A stretch of DNA of 64,000 bases, from contig NZ_BCBA01000018.1 of assembly GCF_001320245.1 (NCBI RefSeq), positions 51,854 to 115,853 on the forward strand, read 5' to 3'. This document shows, in pieces, positions 52,701 to 63,400 of this stretch (position 1 is the stretch's first letter; every line of letters begins with the position of its first letter). Source of the DNA: Pseudomonas sp. NBRC 111124. GTDB taxonomy: Bacteria; Pseudomonadota; Gammaproteobacteria; Pseudomonadales; Pseudomonadaceae. The position numbers and the translations under genes were made by a program. The notes under the pieces were generated by a model. The model was not told the DNA's origin. It saw nothing but the letters and a program-made list of their open reading frames with translations, and did not search any database.

Positions 52701-53972
52701 TCAACTCCTGTTCCTGAAATCGGCGGCGGACCGCTCCGTCTGCGCCGCTTGCCACTGGCCACGGCGCTTGCGCTTGGCCTGGTACATCGCCGCATCCGCG
52801 GCATTGAGGAGGCTGGCAGGGTCACTGCCGTCATCCGGGTAATAGGCAATGCCGACGCTCAACGACGTGGTGAGGCTCTCGCCGCCATCGAGCAACATCG
52901 GCAGCTGCATGCTGGCAATGATCTTCTCGGCGATGCGCTCGGCGTCTTCGCGCGAATGCAGCGGGGTCAGCAGCACGGCGAACTCGTCACCGCCCAGGCG
53001 GGCCACCAGGTCGTGCTCGCGCAGCTGCGCACGCACACGGTCGGCGACGTTGATCAGCACTTCGTCGCCCACGGCATGGCCGCGGCTGTCGTTGATCTGC
53101 TTGAAGTGGTCACTGTCGAGGAACAGCAACGCCAAGTGGTCCTGCTGCCGTGCGGCATTGCGCAGGCTGCGGCTGAGGCGGCCCTCGAAAAACGCGCGGT
53201 TGGGCAGGCCGGTGAGGCTGTCATGGCTGGCCTGGTGCGCCAGGGTGGCGTTCTCGCTCTGCAGGTGGCTGTGCCAGACCTCCAGTTCGTCGAGCAATGC
53301 GTTGAAGTCATTGCCCAACTCGTTGAGCTCGGCAATAGCTGCTTCCGGCACTCGGCGGTCGAAGCTGCGTTCGCGACGGGCAGCGTGGGCGACGCTGGCC
53401 AGGGCGCGCAGTGGGCGGACGATGTCGACGAGCAGGCGCCGCGACAGGTACAAGGCGACGAAGGCACTGAGGATCATGCAGAACAGGATGCCAGCCAAAC
53501 CGCTGAGCAGGAACAGCAGCAGGCTGCGGCCCTGGCCGATCAGCTCGATATGCCCGACCTTCTGTTGCTGGTGCATGATCGGCAGATTGATCGGCTCATC
53601 CAGCAAGGCCGTCGCCACCTGTGACTCCAGGTGCCCAAGCACGCCCTCATCGTTGCGCCGCCAATGCGCCAGCTGTTCGCCATCGTTGTTGAAGACCTTG
53701 GCATCAGCCACTTCTTCGGTCCCGGCGATCAGCTCCAGCGCCTCATTGGCCGCAGCGCTGTCATCGAACACCACGGCGGCTTCCACGGTGTAGTTGATCG
53801 AGCGAGCAATCAGATGCAGGTTGTGGTTGGCATAGACGCGCAAGGCCAGCACGCCGAGCAGAGTCAGCGAGATACCGACCAGGCCCACCGCCAGCAGGGC
53901 CACGCTAAGGTGGCCGCGGCCTAGCACCGAGCGCAGGGTCGGGCGCACGTCGCGCTTCTTGCCGGCCTTCAT
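52701..53972 (-). CDS. yfiN: Membrane diguanylate cyclase YfiN/TpbB
   Basis: A 423-residue inner-membrane diguanylate cyclase. TM1 is about 24-46, a periplasmic PAS-like region (YTVEAAVVFDDSAAANEAL) follows to about 150, TM2 is about 152-176, then a HAMP-like domain, a helix, and GGDEF (about 250-410). The active site RLGGDEFAVLL is intact, and an RxxD inhibitory site (REHD) stands five residues before it. It makes c-di-GMP when YfiR repression is lifted. It overlaps yfiR by 4 bases and is preceded by TM-free HTH-less sequence, so no other sensor is present. Confidence 0.92.
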   Translation of the reverse strand: MKAGKKRDVRPTLRSVLGRGHLSVALLAVGLVGISLTLLGVLALRVYANHNLHLIARSINYTVEAAVVFDDSAAANEALELIAGTEEVADAKVFNNDGEQLAHWRRNDEGVLGHLESQVATALLDEPINLPIMHQQQKVGHIELIGQGRSLLLFLLSGLAGILFCMILSAFVALYLSRRLLVDIVRPLRALASVAHAARRERSFDRRVPEAAIAELNELGNDFNALLDELEVWHSHLQSENATLAHQASHDSLTGLPNRAFFEGRLSRSLRNAARQQDHLALLFLDSDHFKQINDSRGHAVGDEVLINVADRVRAQLREHDLVARLGGDEFAVLLTPLHSREDAERIAEKIIASMQLPMLLDGGESLTTSLSVGIAYYPDDGSDPASLLNAADAAMYQAKRKRRGQWQAAQTERSAADFRNRS

Positions 53973-54535
53973 GGCACCGCTCCGCGACGCCGTGACAGCT
54001 GCAACACGCTTGGGTGGATTCGCACGCCTGAGCGCGTCACCGAGTCCAGGTTGACCTCGAAGGCGACCTGCTGATCGCTAACACGCAGGCAGAACAGGCT
54101 ACCGACCGTGCACGGGTCGTCTGCTTCGCTGATGCTCAGTACGGGGTGGCCACTGACAGCCTGAAACAGACGGTCACGCTGGGCGTCGTCGAGCTTGCCG
54201 ATGTACACGGCGTCACAGGCTTGTGCGACGCGCCGGTCGTCGGCCAGCAGGCGACGTACCTGCAAGGGCTGCCCGGAATTCTGCATGTTGCCTTTGATCA
54301 GGTCGTCGGCGTATTCGGTGGGGCCTACCAGGCACAGGCGCAAAGGCACAGGCTCGGTCGGCCAGCGAGCATAGCTGAGGATACCCAGCACCACCTGGGT
54401 CACCGCCTTGGCGCGCTGCTGAGCCTGTGCGGAGGTGGCCGAACCGTCCGCCTGGGCAGGGCTGGCCAACAGCGACAGGGCAACTAGCAGCAGCGAAAGC
54501 GCAAAGCCTGTCAACCGCTCCCTGGCCGCTGTCAT
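53969..54535 (-). CDS. yfiR: Periplasmic YfiN repressor YfiR
   Basis: A 188-residue secreted protein (DUF4154). The signal peptide covers about residues 1-29 (ALSLLLVALSLLASPAQA). VVLGILSYARWP starts the domain; LRLCLVG, QACDAVYIG, DPCTVGSLFCLRV provide four cysteines, which in P. aeruginosa YfiR form two disulfides that affect redox control. RSGVRIHPSVLQLSR is the conserved C-terminal end. It represses YfiN from the periplasm. The first gene of yfiRNB. REP palindromes lie upstream. Confidence 0.92.
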   Translation of the reverse strand: MTAARERLTGFALSLLLVALSLLASPAQADGSATSAQAQQRAKAVTQVVLGILSYARWPTEPVPLRLCLVGPTEYADDLIKGNMQNSGQPLQVRRLLADDRRVAQACDAVYIGKLDDAQRDRLFQAVSGHPVLSISEADDPCTVGSLFCLRVSDQQVAFEVNLDSVTRSGVRIHPSVLQLSRRRGAVP

Positions 54536-54597
54536 GTGAGAATTCTCTCAAAATCCTGTCTGAAGTCGGCGCAACGATAGCACAACGCTGGCTCTCT

Positions 54598-54712
54598 GTA
54601 GGAGCGGCCTTGCGTCGCGAAAGGGCTGCGAAGCGGCCCCAGGGTTTCAGCTTCGCAGCAGAAATTGCCGGGGCCGCCTTGCGGCCCTTTCGCGACGCAA
54701 GGCCGCTCCTAC
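54598..54712. repeat. REP palindrome pair (type B) between yfiR and recD
   Basis: Perfect 29-nt inverted arms (54598-54626 and 54684-54712) enclose 57 bases. The inner part has further dyads: GCGGCCCC (54633-54640) with GGGGCCGC (54670-54677), and GCTGCGAAGC (54625-54634) with GCTTCGCAGC (54650-54659), which cannot all form together. The core GCGGCCTTGCGTCGCGAAAG differs from the type A REP at 35804. It may end recCBD transcripts. Confidence 0.9.
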
Positions 54713-54722
54713 AACAACTGCG

Positions 54723-56798
54723 TCAGACCTGCTCGAGCATCAGGCCGGAAATACGCCGTACCTTGCGCAGCACCGCTTCCTCGAAAATCCCCTGGCGTGG
54801 CTCGACCAGGCTGAAGCAATGCTTGGCCCGGGTGATGCCGGTATACACCAGCTCCTTGGTCAGCACCGGGTTGAGCGCATCCGGCAGCACCAGCGCGGTG
54901 TGGCTGAACTCGGAGCCTTGGGACTTGTGCACGGTCATGGCGTAGACGGTTTGCACCTCGTTGAGACGGCTGGGCAGGACAAAGCGCACCCCACCACTGC
55001 CATCGTTACGCGGGAAGGCCACACGCAGCAGCGCTTCGCCGTGCTCGTCCGGTAGGCGCAGGGCGATGCCGATGTCGCCGTTCATCAAGCCAAGCCCGTA
55101 GTCGTTGCGCGTCACCAGCACCGGGCGACCTTCATACCAGGGCTGTTGGCTGTCGATCAGCCCGGCATTATGCAGCACACGCGCCACCCGCTCGTTTAGG
55201 CCTTCCACCCCCCAGGCCCCCTTGCGCACGGCGCACAGCAGCTGGAAGTCCTCAAAACTGTGCAGCACCTTGGCGGCCCACTGCTCCCAACGCGGATCGT
55301 CGAATGCGCTGCCCGGTGCCGGGCGATAGCGGCCAATGGCACGCAGGTAGCTGCGATACCCCTGAGGCCCTTCGTTACCACGGTTGAGGCCGTCGAGGAT
55401 CAGGCGATCGAAGGCCCGGTCCTGTTCACCGCGCAGCGCCAGGCCAAACACGTCCGCTGGCGGCAGGCTCAGCAGGTCACGTGCCGCCTGGGCTTCCTGG
55501 CGGTTGACCAGGCGCGCCAGCTGGCCGATGCCGCTGCCTTCGCCAAAGCGCCGCGAGAAACGCAGCATCACCACCTGCTGGGCCAACGGATTGCGTTGCG
55601 CATCGCCGGGTTTCAGGCCGCTGGCCGCCAGCGACTGGCCGCCGATCTGCTCCAGCCAGGCTTGGGTCGCAGGCGAGTAGCAGCCTTCTTCAGCATCCCG
55701 GCACAGGTCGCCGAGCACCGCGCCGGCCTCGACCGAGGCCAGTTGGTCCTTGTCCCCCAGCAGAATCAGGCGCGCCTTGGGCGGCAAGGCCTCGAGCAGG
55801 TTGGCCATCATCTCCAGGTCGATCATCGATGCCTCGTCGACCACCAGCACATCCAGGGGCAGCGGATTGCCGGCGTGGTGGCGGAAGTGCCGCGAGCCCG
55901 GGCGACTGCCGAGCAGGCGGTGCACGGTGCTGACGTCGGTGGGGATCTGCGCGCGCACATCGGCGCTCACCTGCAACCGTTCAACCTGCTGGCCGATCGA
56001 CTCGGTCAGCCGCGCGGCAGCCTTGCCGGTCGGTGCTGCCAGGCGAATGCGCAACGGCCTGCCCTGCTCCACCGCAGGCGCCTGCAGCAGCGCCAGCAAG
56101 CGCACCACGGTGGTGGTCTTGCCGGTACCAGGGCCACCAGTGATGATGCTGAAGCCTGCACGGGTGGCCAGGGCGCAGGCCAGTTTCTGCCAGTCCACTT
56201 GACCGGCCATGGCGCCTTCGTCGAACAGCTGCGCCAGGCGCGCCGGCAGGTCGGCGGGGGCCGCTTCGTGCTGGCTCAGGCGCTGGCGCAGGGTCTGGTC
56301 GATCTGCCGTTCGTAACTCCAGTAGCGGCGCAGGTACAGGCGCTGGCCGCTGAACACCAGTGGGCGTGATTCCTGGCCCGGCGTATTGCCTGCTGCCACC
56401 AGCGGGCTGGCGGCAATGCGTTGCAGCCAGGTCGGCAAGTCGAGGTTGGCCAGCAGTTGCGAGGGCAGGAGCAACGGGCCGGTCAGGGCATCGCCTTCCG
56501 GCGGCAGCGACAGCGCGAAATCCGGCTCGGCGAGGGTCTGTTGCAGATCGAGGCATACATGCCCGTGGCCCAGCTGGTGGCTGGCCAGTGCCGCCGCCAG
56601 CAATAGCAACGGGTCACTGCCTGGGGCACGCTCTTCTAGAAAGCTGACGAATGCCCGGTCGAGCGCACGCAGCCAGCCACGCTCCACCCAGCGATCGAGC
56701 AACTGCAGCAGGTCTGCACTGTTGTGCTGCGGGGCCAGGGCCAGCAGATGCTCGGCGTGCAGCGGCGTAGGCAAGAGATCGTCGAGGGTGCGGCTCAT
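54723..56798 (-). CDS. recD: Exodeoxyribonuclease V subunit RecD
   Basis: A 691-residue 5'-3' helicase subunit of RecBCD. Walker A is GGPGTGKTTTV (about 220), Walker B is VVDEASMIDLEMM (about 322), and the last helicase motifs are MTVHKSQGSEF and VYTGITRAKH near the C-terminus. The N-terminal domain (about 1-120) contacts RecC. It starts with a 4-base overlap with recB. Confidence 0.95.
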   Translation of the reverse strand: MSRTLDDLLPTPLHAEHLLALAPQHNSADLLQLLDRWVERGWLRALDRAFVSFLEERAPGSDPLLLLAAALASHQLGHGHVCLDLQQTLAEPDFALSLPPEGDALTGPLLLPSQLLANLDLPTWLQRIAASPLVAAGNTPGQESRPLVFSGQRLYLRRYWSYERQIDQTLRQRLSQHEAAPADLPARLAQLFDEGAMAGQVDWQKLACALATRAGFSIITGGPGTGKTTTVVRLLALLQAPAVEQGRPLRIRLAAPTGKAAARLTESIGQQVERLQVSADVRAQIPTDVSTVHRLLGSRPGSRHFRHHAGNPLPLDVLVVDEASMIDLEMMANLLEALPPKARLILLGDKDQLASVEAGAVLGDLCRDAEEGCYSPATQAWLEQIGGQSLAASGLKPGDAQRNPLAQQVVMLRFSRRFGEGSGIGQLARLVNRQEAQAARDLLSLPPADVFGLALRGEQDRAFDRLILDGLNRGNEGPQGYRSYLRAIGRYRPAPGSAFDDPRWEQWAAKVLHSFEDFQLLCAVRKGAWGVEGLNERVARVLHNAGLIDSQQPWYEGRPVLVTRNDYGLGLMNGDIGIALRLPDEHGEALLRVAFPRNDGSGGVRFVLPSRLNEVQTVYAMTVHKSQGSEFSHTALVLPDALNPVLTKELVYTGITRAKHCFSLVEPRQGIFEEAVLRKVRRISGLMLEQV

Positions 56799-59700
56799 GT
56801 CACGGCTCCGGCAAACAGGTCCTGCTGCTCGGGTGCGTGCACGCCACGGAACAGCGCATCGAGGGCCTCGATCAGCTCGCGTGGCGGCTTGGCGAAGTAC
56901 ACACCGTGGCCACTGCTGCTGGCACCGCGCAGGAAGATGAACAAGGCACCGCCGACATGGCGGTCGTAATCGTAATCAGGCAGCCGTGCGCGCAGCTGGC
57001 GGTGCAGCGCCAGCAGGTAAAGCACGTACTGCAGGTCGTAGCGGTGCTCGAGGATGGCTTTTTCCATGGCCTGGGTGTCGTAGGCCTGGATATCCGGGCC
57101 AAGCCAGTTGGACTTGTAATCCGCCACGTAATAGCGCCCGTCGAGCTCGTAGGCCAGGTCGATGAAACCTTTGAACATGCCATTGAGCAAGGTCGGTTGC
57201 GCGGCCGGGCGACCAATGCCTGGGTGGGTATGCCGGGCCACCAGGCGGTCGAGTTGCTCGGCGTCGACATTGTGGCTGGCGAACCAGAACTCCATTTCGA
57301 TCTGGTAATGCTGCAACTGCGCGAGCGTCAGCTGGGCAGCGCCGGCCGGCAGGGGCTCGTTGAGCAAACGCTGCAGCCACTGGCTGAGTGTCGGAATCCA
57401 GCCGGCCCAGTCGCGGCGGTTGCAACGCTGGCCGACGGTACGCTCGATGAGCTTGGCGTTGCCGGCAACTTCGCCAAAGCCTTCGCGACCGGCCCACTCC
57501 AGCAACCCGTGCAGGAAGGTGCCCGGGTTGGGGCCGCGGGGGAAGCGATGGATGTCGCCGCCGTCGGCGGGTACCTCACGGATCAGTTGGGTATCGGCCA
57601 CTTCGTCATCGAACAGCTGCTGAGCTTGTGAACTGTCAGCGCCAAGGGTCTGCTCGCCGACGCGCAGGGCACTGTAGGACGCGATCCACCAATGCTCGGC
57701 GGCAGCCCGGCGTGGCTTGCGCGCGGGTAACAGCTCGCGCTCGGCCTGGGACGCACGATAGTGCTCATCGCCAGCTTCCGGCAGTGCCGGGCAGGCAATA
57801 TCCGCGCAACCTTGCAGCAAACCCTGCAGCCACGCCTTCAAGTGCTCCGAGCTCGGCAGTGCCAGGCCGCCACCGAGCAGGTAGCCGAGCGCCGAGCGGT
57901 GCAGCTGCGAGCTCTTCTGATTGCCGCGTTTGAGGTCGGCGACCCCCAGCCAGCAGGCGTGCTGGGCACGGGTCAGGGCTACATAGAGCAGGCGCAGGTC
58001 TTCAGCCAACCGCTCTTCGTCAGCAAGGGCAATTTGCGCTGCGTCGGGGCTCAGTGTGAGTTGTGCGTTGCCCAGACTGTCGTGCCAGGCCAGCGGCAGG
58101 CGGCTGCCGTCCACTGGCTTGCTGGTGCAGATGAACGGCAGGTAGACCAAGGGGTATTCCAGGCCCTTGGACTTGTGGATCGTCACCACCTTGACTAACT
58201 GCTCATCGCTCTCCAGGCGCAGGATCTGCTCCTCACCCGCTTGCCCGGAGGTGGCCAGGTGCTCGGCCAGGTGGCGAATCAGCGCCTGTTCTCCGTCCAG
58301 CTCGGCGGCCGCCTGCTGCAGCAGCTCGGCCAGGTGCAGCAGGTTGGTCAGCACACGTTCGCCGTCGGTTCGGCCAAGCAGCGTGCGCGGCAGCTCGAAG
58401 TCATGCAACAGGTGCCGCAACATCGGCAGCACACCCTGACGCTGCCAGATTTCGCGGTAGCGACGAAAGCGCATGACCCAGCCTTCCCATACCCGCTCGT
58501 CCTGGTTCAGTTGATCAAGCGCTGGCAGCGACAGTTCCAGGGTCAGGCTGGCCAGTGCGGCCTTGAGCAAGCGCTCGGAGTCCGGTTCGGCGCAGGCTTT
58601 GAGCCAGGCCAGCAAGTCATGCGCCTCTTGGGCGGCGAAGACCGAATCCTTGTCGGAAAGGTACACGCTGCGCACATTGCGGGCGGCCAGCTCACTGCGC
58701 ACCAGCTGCGCTTCATGGCCATCACGCACCAGGATGGCGATGTCAGAAGGCAGGCACGGGCGCAGCTCGCCTTGGCCATCACTGAAGCCGGTGACACCGC
58801 GCTGGCCACCATTCAACACGGCAACGATATGGCTCGCGCAACTGGCGGCCAACTGCTGCCGGTAGAGCGTGCTGGATACCGGTTCTTCGCTTTCCAGCTG
58901 CCAGCACTGCAGCGCCGCACACCCTTCACCATCAATCAACAGGCGTTCGCTGCGGCCCTTGGCGCGGACCTCGACGAACGGCAGCGGGTTATCGTCGGCC
59001 TCGCGGAACAGGAAGGCGCCCTTGCCCTGCTCACGGGCTTCAGCCTGCAGGAATACCCGGTTGACCGCGGCGACCATCGCCTCGCTGGAGCGGTAGTTGG
59101 TGTCCAGACTGTGCAGGCGCCCGGCGGTAGCGCGCCGGGCCGACAGGTAGGTGTAGATGTCGGCGCCTCGGAAGGCGTAGATCGCCTGCTTGGGGTCACC
59201 GATCATGAACAGGCCGGTTTCCCGGTTGTTCTCGCTGATGCGGTAGATGCTTTCGAAGATGCCGTACTGGACCGGGTCGGTGTCCTGGAATTCGTCGATC
59301 AACGCCACCGGGAACTGCTCGCGGATCAACCCGGCCAGGCGTTCACCGGACTCTGCGCCCAACGCATGTTGCAGGCGCAGCAGCATATCGTCGAAGCCCA
59401 TTTCGGCACGTCGGCGTTTTTCCACTTCGAAGCGCGCCGCAACCCAGGCCGCTGCGTGCTCGAGCAAGCGCGCTTCCGGGCTGACCAGGGCTTGCAGCTG
59501 TTGCTGCAGCTTGTGCATGGCATGCAGGCCCGGATGCTCGGGCGGATCACCGGCTTTCCAGGCTTCGGCCATCCCGGCCGGGGTCAGGCGGGTAAAGCCG
59601 GTACCCAGGTCGAGCTCCATCTCTTGTTCATCACCGGCCCAGGTACGCAGCTTCTCGAACCAGGGCTCGAAGTAGCGTGCCTGCAGTTTGCGGCCATCGG

Positions 59701-60466
59701 CCTGCTTCGCGGCGACGGCGTCACGACAAATCTGCTGCAGCTCGTCCGCCCATTGCGCCCAGGGCGCCTTGAGTTGGCGCAACTGCTCGACCCGCTGTTG
59801 TAGCGCGGCATCGATCAGCGCTTGCGGTTCTGCGTCGTCTTGCGGTGCACGCACGCGGCCGAACAACGGTCGGATGCGCGGCAGCAGGGCGTCGGGGCTG
59901 ACCCAATGGCTGCGCACCCAGTTCAGCGCTTCGCCGTGCATGCCATAGCAGAAGCGCCGCCAGTAATCGCGCATGACCTGGCCAAGCAGGTCGCTGTGGT
60001 CGGTTTCCAGGCTCTGGGTAAACAGGCTGCCGCTGTCGAAAGCATGCTCACGGAGCATGCGCTGGCACCAGCCATGGATGGTCGACACCGCCGCTTCGTC
60101 CATCCACTGCACCGCGACTTCCAGGCGATTGGCACAACGTGGCCAGTGTTCTTCGGCGTAGTCGTCACGCAGCTGGTGCAGCAGCGGGTCTCCACCTTCC
60201 AACTCGCGGCGGAAAAAGCGCGCGGCCTCGGCCAGGCGGGCGCGGATACGCTCACGCAGCTCTTTGGTGGCGGCATCGGTGAAGGTCACCACAAGGATCT
60301 GCGGCGGCAGCAGTTCGCGGCCAAAGCCTTGCTCCCCGCCATGGCCGAGGATCAGGCGCAGGTACAGCGCAGAAATAGTGAACGTCTTGCCCGTGCCGGC
60401 GCTGGCTTCGATCAGCTGGCTGCCATGCAGGGGAAAACTCAGTGCCAGGGGGCGGGCCTGGGTCAT
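56795..60466 (-). CDS. recB: Exodeoxyribonuclease V subunit RecB
   Basis: A 1223-residue subunit with an N-terminal SF1A 3'-5' helicase and a C-terminal nuclease. Helicase motifs: [17 protein letters not shown] (Walker A, about 17), [13 protein letters not shown] (about 390), [15 protein letters not shown], and [14 protein letters not shown]. The nuclease domain shows GFIDLAYEL and [12 protein letters not shown] (about 1125), the Mg-binding Asp and catalytic Lys. It processes double-strand ends and loads RecA. It overlaps recC and recD by 4 bases on each side. Confidence 0.96.
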   Translation of the reverse strand: MTQARPLALSFPLHGSQLIEASAGTGKTFTISALYLRLILGHGGEQGFGRELLPPQILVVTFTDAATKELRERIRARLAEAARFFRRELEGGDPLLHQLRDDYAEEHWPRCANRLEVAVQWMDEAAVSTIHGWCQRMLREHAFDSGSLFTQSLETDHSDLLGQVMRDYWRRFCYGMHGEALNWVRSHWVSPDALLPRIRPLFGRVRAPQDDAEPQALIDAALQQRVEQLRQLKAPWAQWADELQQICRDAVAAKQADGRKLQARYFEPWFEKLRTWAGDEQEMELDLGTGFTRLTPAGMAEAWKAGDPPEHPGLHAMHKLQQQLQALVSPEARLLEHAAAWVAARFEVEKRRRAEMGFDDMLLRLQHALGAESGERLAGLIREQFPVALIDEFQDTDPVQYGIFESIYRISENNRETGLFMIGDPKQAIYAFRGADIYTYLSARRATAGRLHSLDTNYRSSEAMVAAVNRVFLQAEAREQGKGAFLFREADDNPLPFVEVRAKGRSERLLIDGEGCAALQCWQLESEEPVSSTLYRQQLAASCASHIVAVLNGGQRGVTGFSDGQGELRPCLPSDIAILVRDGHEAQLVRSELAARNVRSVYLSDKDSVFAAQEAHDLLAWLKACAEPDSERLLKAALASLTLELSLPALDQLNQDERVWEGWVMRFRRYREIWQRQGVLPMLRHLLHDFELPRTLLGRTDGERVLTNLLHLAELLQQAAAELDGEQALIRHLAEHLATSGQAGEEQILRLESDEQLVKVVTIHKSKGLEYPLVYLPFICTSKPVDGSRLPLAWHDSLGNAQLTLSPDAAQIALADEERLAEDLRLLYVALTRAQHACWLGVADLKRGNQKSSQLHRSALGYLLGGGLALPSSEHLKAWLQGLLQGCADIACPALPEAGDEHYRASQAERELLPARKPRRAAAEHWWIASYSALRVGEQTLGADSSQAQQLFDDEVADTQLIREVPADGGDIHRFPRGPNPGTFLHGLLEWAGREGFGEVAGNAKLIERTVGQRCNRRDWAGWIPTLSQWLQRLLNEPLPAGAAQLTLAQLQHYQIEMEFWFASHNVDAEQLDRLVARHTHPGIGRPAAQPTLLNGMFKGFIDLAYELDGRYYVADYKSNWLGPDIQAYDTQAMEKAILEHRYDLQYVLYLLALHRQLRARLPDYDYDRHVGGALFIFLRGASSSGHGVYFAKPPRELIEALDALFRGVHAPEQQDLFAGAVT

Positions 60467-63400
60467 GCTTCACGCTCCGGATTGCTCTGAGCCTGCCAGG
60501 CGGCGCTGAACAGAGGGCGGTACAAGGTTTCACACCAACCTTCAAAGGTTTCGTCGGCGCTGAGCGCGGCGAAATCGCGGAACTGCCGGGCCAGGGCAAC
60601 ACTTTCGCTGCGTTCGCCGAAACTGGTACGGCCATCCCCCTCGTAGGCACGGGTAGCGGCAGCCAGGGCCTTGTCCGGATCGTCCTGAGCCAACCAGGCA
60701 AAGGCAGTCTTGGCGGCAACAGGCAGCGGAGCATTCATTGCGGCCTGACGCGCGACTAGCAGGTGCCCCAGTTGTTCACCCGCCTGAGCCTGCGGCAAGG
60801 GCCCGAGCAGCAAGGTGACGTCACTGGCCAGCAGTGCAGTGTGCAGTGGATAACCGGCGGCGCAGGCCGCCAAGTGCATCACCCAACTGGCGATCAGGCG
60901 GTGCCACTTGAGGTTGTTGCGCCCGGCACTGATAGTGTTGGGAACCGTAGTGATGCTTAGCAGGCTTTGATCATCGCCCTGATAGACGCGGCCCAGCCAG
61001 CCTTCTAGACGGTGGTTGCCGTGCTCGAAGTGAATGGGCAGCGCGCCGTCGACCACCGTGGGCCAGCGCTGCAGCAATTGACGATGACGTTGCAGCAGAT
61101 CGGGCAATGGCTGGATCAGTTCGGCCTGCAACAACTCACCGAAACCTGCCAGGGGCAGCATGCCGCAGGCTTGCAGGCGGCGGGCCTGGGCCTGCAGCGC
61201 ACGTTCGGCATTGTCAGGGTCGCCCAGGGCGGCACCCAGTAGGCTTTCGCTGGCGCTGTAGCGCTGCAAGGCATCAAGCACGAACGGCTCTTCGTCTGGT
61301 GTGGGCGCTTCCAAGGCTTCGAAGAACACTTTCAGTCGCTGGCTAAAGAAATGCCGGACGGGGTGACGCAAGAAGTCCTGCAGTTGGGTCAGCGTCAGCG
61401 CTTCATCACTGACATACGGTGGCAGGCCGAGGGCGGGCTGCTTCTCGTCAGTGGTCTGCTGGTGCAGCAATTGCCACTCATGGGCATAGCTGAACAATGC
61501 ACTGCCCTTCTGGAAATAGCGCGCACTGAATGGCTGCAACGGGTGCTCCTGGGTCAAGGCGTGCAGCAGCTGCTGGCCGTCGGTATCGCCCTTCAGGCGC
61601 CAACCGGCAGCCAAGTGATCGCGCAACTGGCCGATCAATACCGAGGCCGGTCGCTCACTGTTGTCACGGATGCTGCGGCCAACCCAGCTGATGTAGAGCT
61701 GGTCTCGTGCCGACAGCAGCGCTTCGAGCAACAGGTAACGGTCGTCTTCGCGGCGTGAGCGGTCGCCGGGGCGGTAGTCGCTGGCCATCAGGTCGAAGTC
61801 CAGCGGCGGCTGGGCGCGCGGATAGTCGCCGTCGTTCATGCCCAGCAGGCACACCACACGGAAAGGAATCGCCCGCATGGGCATCAAGGTGCAGAAATTC
61901 ACCGAGCCGGCGAGAAAACGCTGGGACAACTTGCCTTCGTCGAGGCCAGACAGCCACGCCTCGCGGATGACCGTAAGTGGTAATTGGTCTTGCAGGTTAA
62001 CGGTCTCGCAGACTTCCAGCCAGCTGTCACGCAGCTCCTGCAATTGCATCAAAAGAAATTCGTCGTGCTCTTCCTCGGCCAGGAAAAACACTTGCAGCAA
62101 CGCGTTGAGGCGTTCGCCCCACTCGCTGGCGGTGGCAGGTTGGGACAAGGCCTGATTGGCCACATCGAGGGCATCGAGCAACGCAACCAGCGGGCCGATC
62201 AAGGCAGCATCCAGACCGCCGATTTCATCATAGGGCTCGATGCCGTCACAGCCTTCTCCCACACCCACGGCGTAACCCAGCAGCATGCGCCGCAGGCCGA
62301 AGCGCCAACTGTTCTGCTCAAGGCCCTGGGGCAACCCAAGGGTGGCCCGCTGATCGGCGTTCAGCCCCCAACGGATGCCCGCGCCCTCAATCCAGCGGTG
62401 CAGGGTAGGCAGGTCACTTTCGCGGATACCGAAACGTGCGCGTACTGCAGGGACGTCGAGCAGGTCGAGCACTTCGCTGACGGCGAAGCGGCTATCCGGC
62501 AGTTTGAGCAGGTGTTCCAGGGCAATCAGCAGGGGATCGCGACCACGCTGGCCTTGGTCGGTCAGGGTGAACGGAATGTAGCGCGGGTCGTTGCGCTGCA
62601 GTTGGCCGAACACCGCACGGATATGGGGGGCGTAGGTATCGATTGCCGGGAGCATGACGATGACGTCACGCGGGCGCAGGGTGGAGTCGGCGCTGAAGCG
62701 AGCGAGAAGCTGGTCATGCAGGATTTCCACTTCGCGCTGTGGGCTGTGTGCCACGTGACAGCGCACGGACCGGTCCTTGACCAGGTCGACCTCCGGCCAG
62801 CGTTCGCGGGTTTCTGCCAGTGGACGCAACTCAAGGATATCGTCCTGCAGCTGGTTCAGTAGCGTAGTGGGCTGGCCGTCACTGAACAGGTCAATTCGGC
62901 CGTCGCTGAATACGCCTTGATAGCTGCCAGGGTCGTCGTAACTGTCCAGCAGGTTGATGTAATCGCGGCCTTGTTTGCCCCATGCAGCCAACAGCGGGTG
63001 GGCGTGCTGATGCAGTGACTCGTCGTCTAACTGCAGGGGCATGCCTTGCTTGCGCTGCTGGCGCTTGTACTGGTGACGCAGCAGGTCCTTGTCGGCAACG
63101 ATGTCAGCCCAATGGTGACGGCAAGGATTGTGAACGCAGAGCAGCACCTGGCTGAAACGGGACAACCCCGCCAGTGCCTCTAATGCTTGGGCAGGCAGTG
63201 AAGAAATACCGAACACGATCACCCGCGCAGGCAGCCCGTGAGGTGCTGTTTCCAGGCTATTGATGCGTTCGATGAAGCGCTGGTGCACCCCTGCCCGGCT
63301 CTGCGCCATGCCTTGTTCACCCACATCTTCGAGCAACGCTCGCCACAGTTCAGCCTGCCAGCGGTTGCTCGGAGCGAGCGGCTTGCGCTCGCCACGGGCG

